From: Lachnospiraceae bacterium Zagget3 | Lineage (GTDB): Bacteria > Bacillota_A > Clostridia > Lachnospirales > Lachnospiraceae | Assembly: GCA_001941025.1 (NCBI GenBank) | Contig: MSHE01000032.1 | Location: forward strand, 186,001 to 250,000 | Reading direction: 5' to 3' | DNA length: 64,000 nucleotides | Translations under genes and position numbers: made by a program | Notes under the pieces: generated by a model | The model's database searches: none | What the model was told of the DNA's origin: nothing | The model's input: only the letters and a program-made list of their open reading frames with translations | Shown: in pieces, positions 34,086 to 42,758 of the stretch | How the letters are laid out: the number at the start of each line of letters is the position of its first letter | How positions within the stretch are numbered: the first letter of the stretch is position 1

Positions 34086-36103
34086 TCCTCGCCGCGCTTT
34101 TTCAGGGTCCATCGAATCAGCACCGCGCTGTTGATGATAACAAATACACTCCCCGCGTTGTGGACAAGTGCGCCCAGCATCGGTCCCAGGATGCCGGTGA
34201 TCGCCAAAATGATGGCAGCAAAATTTAAACTCAATGAAAATGTCAGATTCCCCCGGATCTTCCGCATCATCTGCCGGGACAGCCCGAGAAGATGCGGCAG
34301 TTCCTTTACCTCATCGTCCACAAGCGCAATATCCGCCGCGTCGACGGCGATATCGCTGCCTACGCCTCCCATGGCGATGCCGACCATCGCGCGTTTTAGC
34401 GCCGGCGCGTCGTTGACGCCGTCTCCGATCATGCAAACAGGTTCGTCCTCCTCTTCATAGTGCGCGATCCAGGTAAGCTTATCCTCAGGAAGGCACTCAT
34501 CGTGCACTTCCTCGATGCCGAGCTGTCCCGCGATCGCCCGGGCCGCGTTCGGACCATCCCCGGTCAAAAGCACCGGCTCCACGCCGTCCTCGCGGATCTC
34601 GCGGATCATATCCGCGCTCTCCGCCCGGAGCGTGTCGGTCAAAACAATCATACCGGCCAGCGTGCCGTCCACCGCCACGTACGTCACGGTGCTGCCGGCG
34701 TTCGCGAACTCCTCCGCCTGCCGTGCCGCAGTCTCTCTGACTCCGATCCCTCGCGCGTCGAGCATCTTGCGGTTCCCCGCCAGGACGGATTTCCCCTCTA
34801 CGGTGGCGGACACGCCCTGCCCCGGGATCATGGCGAAGTCTTCCAACTCCGCGTTGTCGGCTTCTGCCCCGGACTCCGCCGATGGTGCCGCCTCTGCTGG
34901 GGACGCCTCCGCCGATGGTGCCGCCTCTGCTGGGGACGCCTCCGCCGGGGATCCTTGCGAAACAGCCTCCTCCTGCTCTGTCCTCTCCCGGTATCCGGCC
35001 ACGATCGCCTTTCCGAGCGGATGCTCGGAGTACTGCTCCATCCGCGCCGCCATGCGGTAGATCTCCTCCCGCGTAAAAGCCGGGTCCGTCGCGACCACAT
35101 CCGTCACTTTCGGATTCCCGTACGTCAGAGTCCCGGTCTTGTCAAACGCCATCTTTTTGACCTTGGAAAGGCGCTCCAGGGCATCGCCCTCGCGTACGAG
35201 AAACCCGTGCCGGGTCGCGTTTCCGATCGCCGCCATGATGGCCGTCGGCGTGGCAAGCACCAAAGCGCAGGGACAGAACACAACCAGGATCGTGACCGAG
35301 CGGATGATCTCGCCCGTAAACAGCCAGGTCAAAAACGCCGCGACCAGCGCGATCACGACGATCCACGTCGCCCAGCGGTCCGCGAGACGCACGATCTGCG
35401 CCTTGCCGGCATCCGCCGACTGCACGAGCCGAATCATGCGCTGAATGGAGCTGTCCTCGCCCACCTTTGTGGCGCGCATATCAAATGCTCCAAATTGATT
35501 GACCGTGCCGCTTAGGACTTCATCACCCGCCGTCTTGTCGACCGGCAGAGACTCACCGGTCATGACCGCCTGATTGATGGAAGTCTCGCCCCGCACGATC
35601 TCGCCGTCCACCGGCACGGTCTCGCCCGGCAGCACGCGCAGCAGATCACCGACCTGCACGTCTTCAGCCGGAACCTCCCGCTCCGTCTCGCCATCCAGGA
35701 TACGCGCGCTCTGGGGCGTCAAATGCACCAGCTTTTCAATGCCCTCCCGTGCCCGCGCCGCGGTCAGGTCTTCCAACAGTCCGCCAATCTGCATGATGAA
35801 AGCCACCTCGCCTGCAGCGAAGAGTTCCCCGGTTACAACCGACGCGATCAGCGCAATAGAGACGAGCACATCCGCTTTGATGTCAAAGCGCGTGATCATG
35901 CCAATAATCGCTTCCAAAAGGATCGGCACGCCGCACAAGATGATCGACACCCAGGCGATGTCGAAGGGAAGGCGTGGGAAGACATGAAAAATGCTCAGCA
36001 GGAGGGAAATGCCGGAGATCACAAGAACCGTGATCTCCTTTTTCACTCCGCCGAGCTCCAAAAAATCTTCAATTTTGTCCGTAACTTTTACAACTCGTTC
36101 CAT
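34082..36103 (-). CDS. Copper-type P1B ATPase
   Basis: A 673-residue heavy-metal efflux ATPase. It has six or more membrane helices with the metal-binding CPC in VVFCPCALVLATPTA, the phosphorylation site DKTGTLTYGNPK, TGES in the actuator domain, HPLGKAI in the nucleotide domain, and GDGVNDAPALKRA. It lacks N-terminal heavy-metal-associated domains. The ATG at 36103 has GGAGG upstream. The nucleotide domain contains an Ala/Pro/Glu/Ser-rich insertion made of 11-residue repeats. A CsoR-like operator in its promoter supports Cu(I) as the substrate; this is inference. Confidence 0.9.
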   Translation of the reverse strand: MERVVKVTDKIEDFLELGGVKKEITVLVISGISLLLSIFHVFPRLPFDIAWVSIILCGVPILLEAIIGMITRFDIKADVLVSIALIASVVTGELFAAGEVAFIMQIGGLLEDLTAARAREGIEKLVHLTPQSARILDGETEREVPAEDVQVGDLLRVLPGETVPVDGEIVRGETSINQAVMTGESLPVDKTAGDEVLSGTVNQFGAFDMRATKVGEDSSIQRMIRLVQSADAGKAQIVRLADRWATWIVVIALVAAFLTWLFTGEIIRSVTILVVFCPCALVLATPTAIMAAIGNATRHGFLVREGDALERLSKVKKMAFDKTGTLTYGNPKVTDVVATDPAFTREEIYRMAARMEQYSEHPLGKAIVAGYRERTEQEEAVSQGSPAEASPAEAAPSAEASPAEAAPSAESGAEADNAELEDFAMIPGQGVSATVEGKSVLAGNRKMLDARGIGVRETAARQAEEFANAGSTVTYVAVDGTLAGMIVLTDTLRAESADMIREIREDGVEPVLLTGDGPNAARAIAGQLGIEEVHDECLPEDKLTWIAHYEEEDEPVCMIGDGVNDAPALKRAMVGIAMGGVGSDIAVDAADIALVDDEVKELPHLLGLSRQMMRKIRGNLTFSLSLNFAAIILAITGILGPMLGALVHNAGSVFVIINSAVLIRWTLKKRGED
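34875..34951 (-). repeat. 33-bp tandem repeats in the ATPase gene
   Basis: Two 33-bp units (34875-34907 and 34908-34940) plus a partial third keep the frame and encode ASPAEAAPSAE repeats in the nucleotide-binding domain. Confidence 0.85.
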
Positions 36104-36133
36104 GACAACCTCCGGGAAACATATCCCGTGCCC

Positions 36134-36163
36134 ATTATACCCATAGGGGTATAGGTTTGTCAA
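36134..36163 (-). promoter_or_regulatory. Copper ATPase promoter with CsoR-type operator
   Basis: TTGACA (36158-36163), an 18 bp spacer and TATAAT (36134-36139) on the minus strand. The spacer and -10 contain the near-palindrome TATACCCCTATGGGTATA (36136-36153), which matches the GC-centred dyads bound by CsoR repressors. The csoR gene is adjacent. Confidence 0.8.
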
Positions 36164-36171
36164 GGCGTGAG

Positions 36172-36229
36172 AAAAAATGCAGTCTTGTATTCCGGCAAGC
36201 TAGCTTGCGGAACACGTTCCTGCATTTTT
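36172..36229. terminator. Hairpin between csoR and the ATPase promoter
   Basis: AAAAAATGCAG and CTGCATTTTT enclose an inner stem TTCCGGCAAGC/GCTTGCGGAA. T-runs on both sides suit termination in either direction; it isolates the ATPase promoter from csoR. Confidence 0.75.
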
Positions 36230-36252
36230 CGCGTGCGCACGGCTGCCGTTTT

Positions 36253-36528
36253 TCAGCCCATGTTCGCGAAGCGCTCCACGGCCTTGGTAAAGCTCTCCAG
36301 CGTCTCGTCCACGTCCCCGTTCTCGATGCCGTCGCGGACGCAGTGCTTGATATGCCCCTCCAGCACGATCTGCCCGCAGCGGTGCAGCGCGGACTTTGCC
36401 GCGTTGATCTGCGAGAGAACATCCTCACAAGGGACATCCTCGTCCACCATCCGGTCAATGGCCTGTACCTGTCCCTCAATCTTCTTTAAGCGGCGGTGCA
36501 GGTTGTCTGCGTCCATACACTGTTTCAT
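36253..36528 (-). CDS. csoR: CsoR-type copper-sensing repressor
   Basis: A 91-residue all-helical DNA-binding protein (DUF156). The Cu(I) ligands Cys34, His59 and Cys63 have the same spacing as in M. tuberculosis CsoR (Cys36, His61, Cys65). RRLKKIEGQVQAIDRMVDE is the family N-terminal helix. The ATG at 36528 has GGAGGAG upstream. Known members leave DNA on binding Cu(I), here presumably inducing the ATPase. It is the last gene of the nucleotidase-HD-csoR run. Confidence 0.9.
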   Translation of the reverse strand: MKQCMDADNLHRRLKKIEGQVQAIDRMVDEDVPCEDVLSQINAAKSALHRCGQIVLEGHIKHCVRDGIENGDVDETLESFTKAVERFANMG

Positions 36529-36541
36529 GCGCTCTCCTCCT

Positions 36542-37168
36542 TCAGCTGTCCTTTTCCTCCAGGGTACTCGGATCTCCCGCGATCCAATCCTTCTCCACAT
36601 TCTGCTTCAGCCAGTTCTCCCGCGCGTATTCCCAGAGTTCTTCCGATCCGCGGGATGTATTTTTGTTGCGCTCCAATATCTGCTCCACGGTCACCCCGTG
36701 TTCTTTCCAGCTCTTGCCTTCGGTCGCGGTGTTTAACATCATCGGCTGGAAGTTGTCCATCGTCCGGGCAAACCGCGCCTCGGGCGTCTTTTGCGCCTCG
36801 AACTCGTCCCAGAGCGCGCGCATCTCCACACGCTGATCCTCCGGCAAGAGGCCGTAGATCCGCTCGGCAGCGGCAAGCTCCCGCGCTTCCTGCGATTTCT
36901 TTGCCTCCTCATCGTAGGCGTAGGTGTCGCCGGCATCGATCTCCACCACGTCGTGCAGCAGGATCATCTTCACGGTCCGCAGGAGGTCGATCGACTCGTT
37001 CGTGTATTCCGAGAGCAGAATCGCCATCACCGCCATGTGCCAGGCATGCTCGGCGTCGTTTTCACGCGTGACGCCGTCCGCGTTGTAATTCTGGCGCGTG
37101 ACGCGCTTTTCCTTGTCAATTTCCAGGAGAAACTCCAGTTGTTTTTCCAAACGATAATTATCCATCAC
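36542..37168 (-). CDS. HD-domain phosphohydrolase (HDDC2/YfbR-like 5'-nucleotidase)
   Basis: A 208-residue protein with the HD signature: NDAEHAWHMAVMA supplies the first His, LLHDVVEIDAGDTYAYDE the HD pair and flanking acid residues, and ARFARTMDNFQPMM the last Asp. The order fits the HDDC2/YfbR group, which removes phosphate from deoxynucleoside monophosphates. The gene overlaps the nucleotidase-kinase fusion by 4 bp, so the two are co-translated and probably share a nucleotide-related function. Confidence 0.82.
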   Translation of the reverse strand: MMDNYRLEKQLEFLLEIDKEKRVTRQNYNADGVTRENDAEHAWHMAVMAILLSEYTNESIDLLRTVKMILLHDVVEIDAGDTYAYDEEAKKSQEARELAAAERIYGLLPEDQRVEMRALWDEFEAQKTPEARFARTMDNFQPMMLNTATEGKSWKEHGVTVEQILERNKNTSRGSEELWEYARENWLKQNVEKDWIAGDPSTLEEKDS

Positions 37169-38229
37169 TCCACCTTACAGATCTCCAGAATCCGCCTCAC
37201 CGCGTCCTCGTGCCCCGTATTGATCACATAGTCGCACAGATCCGCGTTCTTTAACTCATTTTCCAGCGCGATCAGCCGCAGCGTCTTCTCCCGGTTGTCC
37301 ATCTCCTTTTCCAGAATGCTCTCGATCATGCGCTCTCGGCTGCATTTGCAAAAAATGATCACCGTCGGATAGTGGCGCTTTAACGCGATCGCCCCGCTCA
37401 AATCGATCGGCATGACGACATATCGATCCGATTCCATCAGGGCCGTCATATCCTCCCACTTCGTGCCGTAAGCATAACCGGCATACATCGTCGTCTCGAT
37501 AAACGACTCCCGGTCCCGGACAAACTCCTCCATCGTGATCTGTTCATGGATGCCGTCGTGGATAGGCTTTGTGGAGTACGCCTTCGGCTTGATAAACTCC
37601 TCCCTTGCGCACAGCTCGTCCGTGATCCGGTTCTTGCCCGTTCCGCTCGGCCCCACAAGCGCGATGATCGACGGGCGCACCGCCTCCACACGGTCCTCGA
37701 TCATACTGGACTTGATCTGTTCGAGCAGGACAAAAAACTCCTCAAAATTGTTCACGGCCAGCAGGCCGGTCAGATTCGTGTTCCACGGTTTGCGCATGAG
37801 CACCGGAAACCGCGCGTTGCTCTTTAAGATATTCTTCGGACCGTCATCCAGCGCGATGTCCACGTTCACAAGCGACTTGTGCGCGCCCATGATGATGTGG
37901 TCCTCCGGGAAATCCGGAAACGCCTCATGGATCTGCTGCATCCGCCGCGTCATATACGCCGGGTACGTCGCCGTGATAAAATAGACATTCCCCTTCGTCT
38001 GCAGCTCCCGGATAAAAGCCTTCGACTCCTCCGGCACATACTGCCGGTCATAGAGGCGCGGGTCGTCGTAGTACTTCTTGATCACCGAAGCGCGGCCCGT
38101 GTTCTCCCACGACGTAATATCCTCCAGCGTCAGCGGCGGGTCAAAATCATATTCCTCATTCGCCATCTCGATCGCGCGATCATTCAGCGGCGCAATCACA
38201 TCATCCCAGTCAATCCCGAAGGTTAACAT
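37165..38229 (-). CDS. 5'(3')-deoxyribonucleotidase / guanylate-kinase-like fusion
   Basis: A 354-residue two-domain protein. Residues 1-~180 form a HAD phosphatase like cytosolic deoxyribonucleotidases: Asp7 and Asp9 in GIDWDDVI, the motif II segment YFITATYP (83-90), and DIALDDGPKNI with Asp128/129. Residues ~187-354 resemble guanylate kinase: P-loop GPSGTGKN (193-200), a nucleoside-binding part around AYSTKPIHDGI and YAGYAYGTKWEDM. The P-loop ends in Asn where Ser, Thr or Gly is usual, so kinase activity is doubtful. It may couple dNMP breakdown with nucleotide sensing. Downstream are an HD nucleotidase and csoR. Confidence 0.82.
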   Translation of the reverse strand: MLTFGIDWDDVIAPLNDRAIEMANEEYDFDPPLTLEDITSWENTGRASVIKKYYDDPRLYDRQYVPEESKAFIRELQTKGNVYFITATYPAYMTRRMQQIHEAFPDFPEDHIIMGAHKSLVNVDIALDDGPKNILKSNARFPVLMRKPWNTNLTGLLAVNNFEEFFVLLEQIKSSMIEDRVEAVRPSIIALVGPSGTGKNRITDELCAREEFIKPKAYSTKPIHDGIHEQITMEEFVRDRESFIETTMYAGYAYGTKWEDMTALMESDRYVVMPIDLSGAIALKRHYPTVIIFCKCSRERMIESILEKEMDNREKTLRLIALENELKNADLCDYVINTGHEDAVRRILEICKVE

Positions 38230-38312
38230 AGAGGTCCCTTTCTAAACGATACCCTAACATACCAATACATTCATTTCTATCCATAAACTTTCGCGAGCTT
38301 TTCGCTGCTTTT

Positions 38313-38536
38313 ACGAAACGGTAAATGAGAAAAATAGCTATCTGGTTTTCGTCCGCAGACGGTAGGCAGATTTTCGCAGGTTTTCCGAGCATAGCTCCTG
38401 CTGCGTGAGCGTGTCTGAGCCTGCGTATGCAGGCGAGTTCGCGGAAGCAGCAGGAAATAAGCGGCGCAGGAAAACCCGAAAATCTTTGCCGTGTCTGTGG
38501 CGGAACCCAGATAGCTATTTTTCTTCTTACCGTGTC
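38313..38536. repeat. Long imperfect inverted repeat (palindromic intergenic element)
   Basis: Two arms of roughly 85-95 bp face each other around a ~45 bp centre. The outer part AGAAAAATAGCTATCTGG is shared exactly between the left arm (38328 onward) and the reverse complement of the right arm. Inner blocks such as AGATTTTCG, GGTTTTCC and CCTGCTGC also match. The element fills the otherwise empty 341 bp gap between thrS and the fusion gene, and a small GC-rich hairpin followed by TTTTT (38544-38564) lies at its right edge. Any open frames across it look accidental. It could be a MITE-like element or a large structured RNA. Confidence 0.75.
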
Positions 38537-38570
38537 CGTGGTGAATCCGGATGCCGGATTTTTAGTCACA

Positions 38571-40535
38571 CTATTGTTTATCCTGCGGAATCTCCTCGCG
38601 AATCTCCTTCGTGCGAATCTCCTTACATACCGCTTCAATAAACTCCCCAAGCGGCTTCGCGCCTTCATCCCCCACAAAGCGGCTCCGCACCGACACAGTC
38701 CCTTCCGCCTCTTCCTTTTCTCCTACGATCAGCATGTAGGGAAGCCGATACATCCGCGCGTCGCGGATCTTGTGTCCGATCTTCTCATCGCGGCCGTCCA
38801 CCGTCGCGTCGATCCCGTTCTCCGCGAGCTGCGCGCGCACCTTCTCGGCATACTCGATATGCTTCTCCGAGATCGGCAGCACCCGCACCTGTTCCGGACA
38901 CATCCAGGTCGGGAACTTCCCGGCGTATTTTTCAATCAGCCACGCCAGCGTCCGCTCGTAGCAGCCGATCGACGTGCGGTGAATGATGTAAGGCCGGACC
39001 TTGTCGCCGTTCTCATCGATGTAGTACATGTCAAACTGCTCCGCCAGAATCGCGTCCCACTGGATCGTGATCATCGTGTCGTCCTTGCCGTACACGTTGC
39101 GCGTATTGATGTCCACCTTCGGTCCGTAAAACGCGGCCTCTCCGACATCCTCCTCAAACGGAATGTCCAGCTTCGTCAGGATCTTGCGGATGCTGTCCTC
39201 CGTCGCGTCCCACACCTCCGGCTCTCCGATATACTTCTCCCGGTCGTCCGGATCCCAGCGGGAAAGGTGGAACGTCACCTCATCCTGCAGGCCCAGCACC
39301 GTCAGGCAGTAATGCGCCAGCGCCAGACAGCCCTCAAACTCCTCTTCCATCTGGTCCGGGCGCACGATCAGGTGCCCCTCGGAGATCGTAAACTGCCGCA
39401 CACGGGTCAGCCCGTGCATCTCGCCGGACTCCTCGTTGCGAAACAGCGTCGACGTCTCGCTGTAGCGAAGCGGCAGGTCGCGGTAGGACTTCTGCGATGC
39501 CTTATATACATAGTACTGGAACGGGCAGGTCATCGGCCGCAGCGCCAACACCTCGCGGTCCTTCTCCTCGTCACCCAGCACAAACATGCCTTCCCGGTAA
39601 TGATCCCAGTGCCCGGAGATCTTGTAGAGGTCGTTCTTGGCCATAAGCGGCGTCTTCGTGCGCTGATAGCCCCACTCGTTGTCCTCCAGGTCTTCGATCC
39701 AGCGCTGGAGCTTTTGCACCATCTTCGCGCCGCGCGGCATGAGAAGCGGCAGCCCCTGTCCGATCACATCGACCGTCGTAAAGAGCTCCATCTCCCGGCC
39801 GAGCCGGTTGTGGTCACGCTTTCGGATGTCCTCCAAATGCGCGAGGTGCGCGGCCAGCTCCTCCTTCTTGTCGTAAGCCGTGCCGTAGATCCGCTGCAGC
39901 TGCGCCCGGTCGGAATCCCCGCGCCAGTATGCCATGGACGAGGAAGTCAGCTTAAACGCGCGGATCCCCTTCGTCGTCATGAGGTGCGGCCCCGCGCACA
40001 GGTCGATAAAGCCGCCCTGATCGTAAAACGAGATCTCCGCGTCCTCCGGCAGATCCTCGATAAGCTCCACCTTATACGGCTCCTCCCGGTCCTTCATAAA
40101 CTGAATGGCCTCATCGCGCGGCAGCGTATAGCGGGTCAGCTCGTGGCCCTCCTTGATGATCTTTTTCATCTCGGCTTCGATCGCGTCCAGGTCTTCCCTG
40201 GAAAAAGGCGCCGCCTCAAAATCATAGTAAAACCCGTCGTCGATCGACGGTCCGATGGCGAGCTTCGCGTCCGGATACAGGCGTTTGACCGCCTCCGCCA
40301 ATACGTGCGAGGTCGTGTGACGGATCGTGCGCAGTCCATCGGGATCCCGAGCTGTCAGAATCTTAAAGTCCGGGCAGTCCTCCGTGATCTCCGTGCGCAG
40401 GTCATACACCTCGTCATCGATCACCACCGCGCAGGCAGCCCGCGCCAGGCCCTCGCTGATATCCATCGCGACATCATAGGCCCGGATGCCCGGTTCGTAT
40501 TCTTTTACCGTTCCGTCCGTCAATGTAATCTTCAT
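38571..40535 (-). CDS. thrS: Threonyl-tRNA synthetase
   Basis: A 654-residue class II synthetase with the TGS domain (1-60), the editing domain with HTTSHVLAEAVKRL, the catalytic core with motif 2 (YSETSTLFRNEESGEMHGLTRVRQ split over this region), the zinc ligand CPF, TIQWDAI and motif 3 IHRTSIGCYERTLAWLIE, and the anticodon-binding domain. It ends with TAG. There is no T-box leader; only 20 bp separate it from the upstream SEC-C gene. Confidence 0.96.
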   Translation of the reverse strand: MKITLTDGTVKEYEPGIRAYDVAMDISEGLARAACAVVIDDEVYDLRTEITEDCPDFKILTARDPDGLRTIRHTTSHVLAEAVKRLYPDAKLAIGPSIDDGFYYDFEAAPFSREDLDAIEAEMKKIIKEGHELTRYTLPRDEAIQFMKDREEPYKVELIEDLPEDAEISFYDQGGFIDLCAGPHLMTTKGIRAFKLTSSSMAYWRGDSDRAQLQRIYGTAYDKKEELAAHLAHLEDIRKRDHNRLGREMELFTTVDVIGQGLPLLMPRGAKMVQKLQRWIEDLEDNEWGYQRTKTPLMAKNDLYKISGHWDHYREGMFVLGDEEKDREVLALRPMTCPFQYYVYKASQKSYRDLPLRYSETSTLFRNEESGEMHGLTRVRQFTISEGHLIVRPDQMEEEFEGCLALAHYCLTVLGLQDEVTFHLSRWDPDDREKYIGEPEVWDATEDSIRKILTKLDIPFEEDVGEAAFYGPKVDINTRNVYGKDDTMITIQWDAILAEQFDMYYIDENGDKVRPYIIHRTSIGCYERTLAWLIEKYAGKFPTWMCPEQVRVLPISEKHIEYAEKVRAQLAENGIDATVDGRDEKIGHKIRDARMYRLPYMLIVGEKEEAEGTVSVRSRFVGDEGAKPLGEFIEAVCKEIRTKEIREEIPQDKQ

Positions 40536-40555
40536 ACACTCTCCCTAAGCCGCGT

Positions 40556-41062
40556 TTACAGATTCCTTCCGCAGCACTTCTTATACTTCTTTCCGCTTCC
40601 GCAGGGACACGGATCGTTGGGGTAGATCTTCTTGTCCTTGACCACGGTGTTCGCCTTCTTCGCCTCGACATAGAGCTCGTGCAGCTTTTCCTCGGAGAAG
40701 ATCTCCTTCCACTCGGGCATCTCGTAGAGCCAGTCCGCCTGCGCGTCCACCATGTTCTTATATAAGAGCTCCTTGTCAAACCCGAGGTTTACATGCGAAT
40801 CCTCGGTGAGGTCGTCCAGGTCGTTCGGCGTGACGAGACTCTCCTGAATGCCGTCCAAAAAGCCGACCATCGCCATGATGTCGACGTCATACTTTTCGGC
40901 AAGCTCTTTGACCGTGCCTTCCACCACTTCGTCCGGATTCGCGAGCAGCTGTTCGTAGATCCCCTTTTCCAAGACAAAATAGCGATCCCAGAATTTCCGC
41001 AGTTCGCCCTTGTCCGCCTTTTCATTGTAGGCAACCTTTTCCCATTCTTGAAATAAACCCAT
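40556..41062 (-). CDS. SEC-C motif protein
   Basis: A 168-residue cytoplasmic protein whose C-terminus, [19 protein letters not shown], is the SEC-C zinc motif first seen at the end of SecA. The N-terminal ~140 residues are acidic and helical and match clostridial proteins of unknown function. It is upstream of thrS and probably co-transcribed with it. Confidence 0.88.
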   Translation of the reverse strand: MGLFQEWEKVAYNEKADKGELRKFWDRYFVLEKGIYEQLLANPDEVVEGTVKELAEKYDVDIMAMVGFLDGIQESLVTPNDLDDLTEDSHVNLGFDKELLYKNMVDAQADWLYEMPEWKEIFSEEKLHELYVEAKKANTVVKDKKIYPNDPCPCGSGKKYKKCCGRNL

Positions 41063-41118
41063 ATTCGTACCGCCTTTTCCCGATTTTTATAGATTCGGCG
41101 CTGTAAACGCGCACGGTT

Positions 41119-41147
41119 AGTATACACCATGCGCAAACGAAATTCAA
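41119..41147 (-). promoter_or_regulatory. Promoter of SEC-C gene and thrS
   Basis: TTGAAT (41142-41147), 17 bp and TATACT (41119-41124) on the minus strand, 57 bp before the start codon. Confidence 0.65.
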
Positions 41148-41194
41148 ACCTTTTTCTTTTCCAAACACGCCGTCCCCGGCGATTTTTCGCGTCG

Positions 41195-41223
41195 TGGACT
41201 TTCCCGCACATCTGTGCTATACT
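41195..41223 (+). promoter_or_regulatory. Extended -10 promoter giving a near-leaderless mRNA
   Basis: TGCTATACT with TATACT at 41218-41223; the -35 is poor. The start codon follows seven bases after the -10, which is where transcription would normally begin. Confidence 0.5.
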
Positions 41224-41229
41224 GTGCGC

Positions 41230-41547
41230 ATGAATAAAGTAAGGCGAATCATCGCGTGGATCGGAATCGTCGCCCTCGTGGCGCTATATGTAACGGCACT
41301 CGTGCTGGCCATCATCGGCAGCGACCAGACAATGCGCATATTCTGGGTCGCCATCTTCGCGTCAGTCGTACTGCCGGTCCTGCTCTGGGCCTATCAGATG
41401 ATCTATAAACTGTTAAAGCGCGACTACTCCGAAGAAGCGCGCGCCAACACAGAAAAAATGCGCGCGGACATGCGGAAGGCGCGCGAAGCATCAAAAAAAG
41501 CCGCGGCGGGTTCAGAGCCCGAAGACACCGAAAGCAGCAAGGAGTAA
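41230..41547 (+). CDS. Small membrane protein, unknown function
   Basis: A 105-residue protein with two predicted membrane helices (about 7-30 and 36-60). A charged, Ala/Lys/Glu-rich cytoplasmic tail (EEARANTEKMRADMRKAR onward) is probably helical. I do not recognise a named family. The ATG at 41230 has no ribosome binding site and lies directly behind a promoter, so translation may be leaderless. It stands alone and ends in a terminator that overlaps its stop codon. Confidence 0.7.
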   Translation: MNKVRRIIAWIGIVALVALYVTALVLAIIGSDQTMRIFWVAIFASVVLPVLLWAYQMIYKLLKRDYSEEARANTEKMRADMRKAREASKKAAAGSEPEDTESSKE

Positions 41548-41562
41548 TCCTGCTGCTTTTTA
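41532..41562 (+). terminator. Terminator overlapping the end of the small membrane protein gene
   Basis: The stem AGCAGCA-AGGA and TCCTGCTGCT with one bulged base and a GTAA loop, followed by TTTT. Confidence 0.85.
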
Positions 41563-41624
41563 TATACACGTAAATAGAAAAATCGCCCTCGGGTTTTCCT
41601 AAATTACACTTTATAAAAATTCCT

Positions 41625-42758
41625 TTAAACTACCTGGTACTTCGCGACGTACACCGGCAGACTCTCCGTCCCCTTGACCTCCGTCTCCGCCGTGATCCGC
41701 GCGTCCTTATCCGTAATAATGTGATCCAGATTCGCGTACTCTTCCACCACAGTATCCTGCATCAGGACACAATTCTTCACCACCGCGCCCTTTCCGACGC
41801 GGACGCCGCGGAACAAAACACAATTCTCCACATCGCCCTCAATGACGCACCCGTCGGCCGCCATCACATTCTTCACGATCGACCCCTCCATATAGCGGGT
41901 CGGATTGTCATCACGCAGCTTCGTGTAAACCGGCTTGGAAAACAGCTTGTCCAGGTTCTCCTCCTGCAGGAGGCGCATATTCTCGTCAAAATAAGACTTC
42001 ATATCGCTGATGCGGCCGTAGTACTTGTCAAAGCAAAAGCCCGCGACCTTCGCGGCATCGATCGTATGCTGCAGGATATCCCGCTCAAAATACACGCCGC
42101 CGCGCATATAGGACTCATTGATCATCTTGATGAGCGTTTTCCGCTCGATGCAGTAGATATTCATGCCAAAGTTCTGGATGCCCGGATCCTGCGCGTTGAT
42201 AAAGATATCCTTCACCACGCCGTCCTCGACCTCATACGTATAATACATGCCCTTGTCCATCCGGCGCGCGTTCATGATGCTCTCCGGAAGCTCCTGGCGC
42301 GTATAGGCCACCGTGACCACCGCCCCACTGTCGGCATGATATTGGATAAACTCCTTGAAATCAAAGGAAGCCGCGATGTTCGTATCCGAGAGGATCACGT
42401 ATTTTTCCTTCTGCTCGGCCAAAAATCCGGTGATGTGGACCAAAGCCTCGACACGCCCCTTATAGCGCTCCATCGTCTTCTCCGCGAACGGAGGCCACAC
42501 GGTCAGTCCGCCGTTTTTGCGGGAGAGATCCCACTCCCGTCCCGAACCGAGATGATCCATCAGAGAGTGATAATTCGAACGGGCCAGAATAGAGATGTTC
42601 GTGATCCCGCTGTGGACCATACTCGACAGCGGAAAGTCGATCATGCGGTAACGGCTCGCGAACGGAATGGAGGCCATGAGGCGCACGCCTGTCAGCTCCG
42701 GTACCAGCTCGTCGTACTGATTGGGAAAAATAATTCCGAGTGCGCTGTTTTTTACCAT
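41625..42758 (-). CDS. glgD: Glucose-1-phosphate adenylyltransferase, GlgD subunit
   Basis: A 377-residue regulatory partner of GlgC. The nucleotidyltransferase fold ([20 protein letters not shown]) is followed by left-handed beta-helix repeats ([20 protein letters not shown]). The glycine-rich nucleotide loop seen in GlgC ([10 protein letters not shown]) is replaced by [12 protein letters not shown], as expected for the non-catalytic GlgD. It overlaps glgC by 7 bp. Confidence 0.93.
   Translation of the reverse strand: MVKNSALGIIFPNQYDELVPELTGVRLMASIPFASRYRMIDFPLSSMVHSGITNISILARSNYHSLMDHLGSGREWDLSRKNGGLTVWPPFAEKTMERYKGRVEALVHITGFLAEQKEKYVILSDTNIAASFDFKEFIQYHADSGAVVTVAYTRQELPESIMNARRMDKGMYYTYEVEDGVVKDIFINAQDPGIQNFGMNIYCIERKTLIKMINESYMRGGVYFERDILQHTIDAAKVAGFCFDKYYGRISDMKSYFDENMRLLQEENLDKLFSKPVYTKLRDDNPTRYMEGSIVKNVMAADGCVIEGDVENCVLFRGVRVGKGAVVKNCVLMQDTVVEEYANLDHIITDKDARITAETEVKGTESLPVYVAKYQVV

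Noticed and set aside
38210..38677. Open frames of ~150 codons across the long inverted repeat
   Set aside because: They overlap both thrS and the palindrome arms, have no ribosome binding site and are explained by the repeat.
40536..40555. T-box leader for thrS
   Set aside because: The gap to the upstream gene is 20 bp.
38427..40625. Very long open frame (732 codons) opposite thrS
   Set aside because: Antisense artefact of a GC-rich gene; thrS is complete on the other strand.
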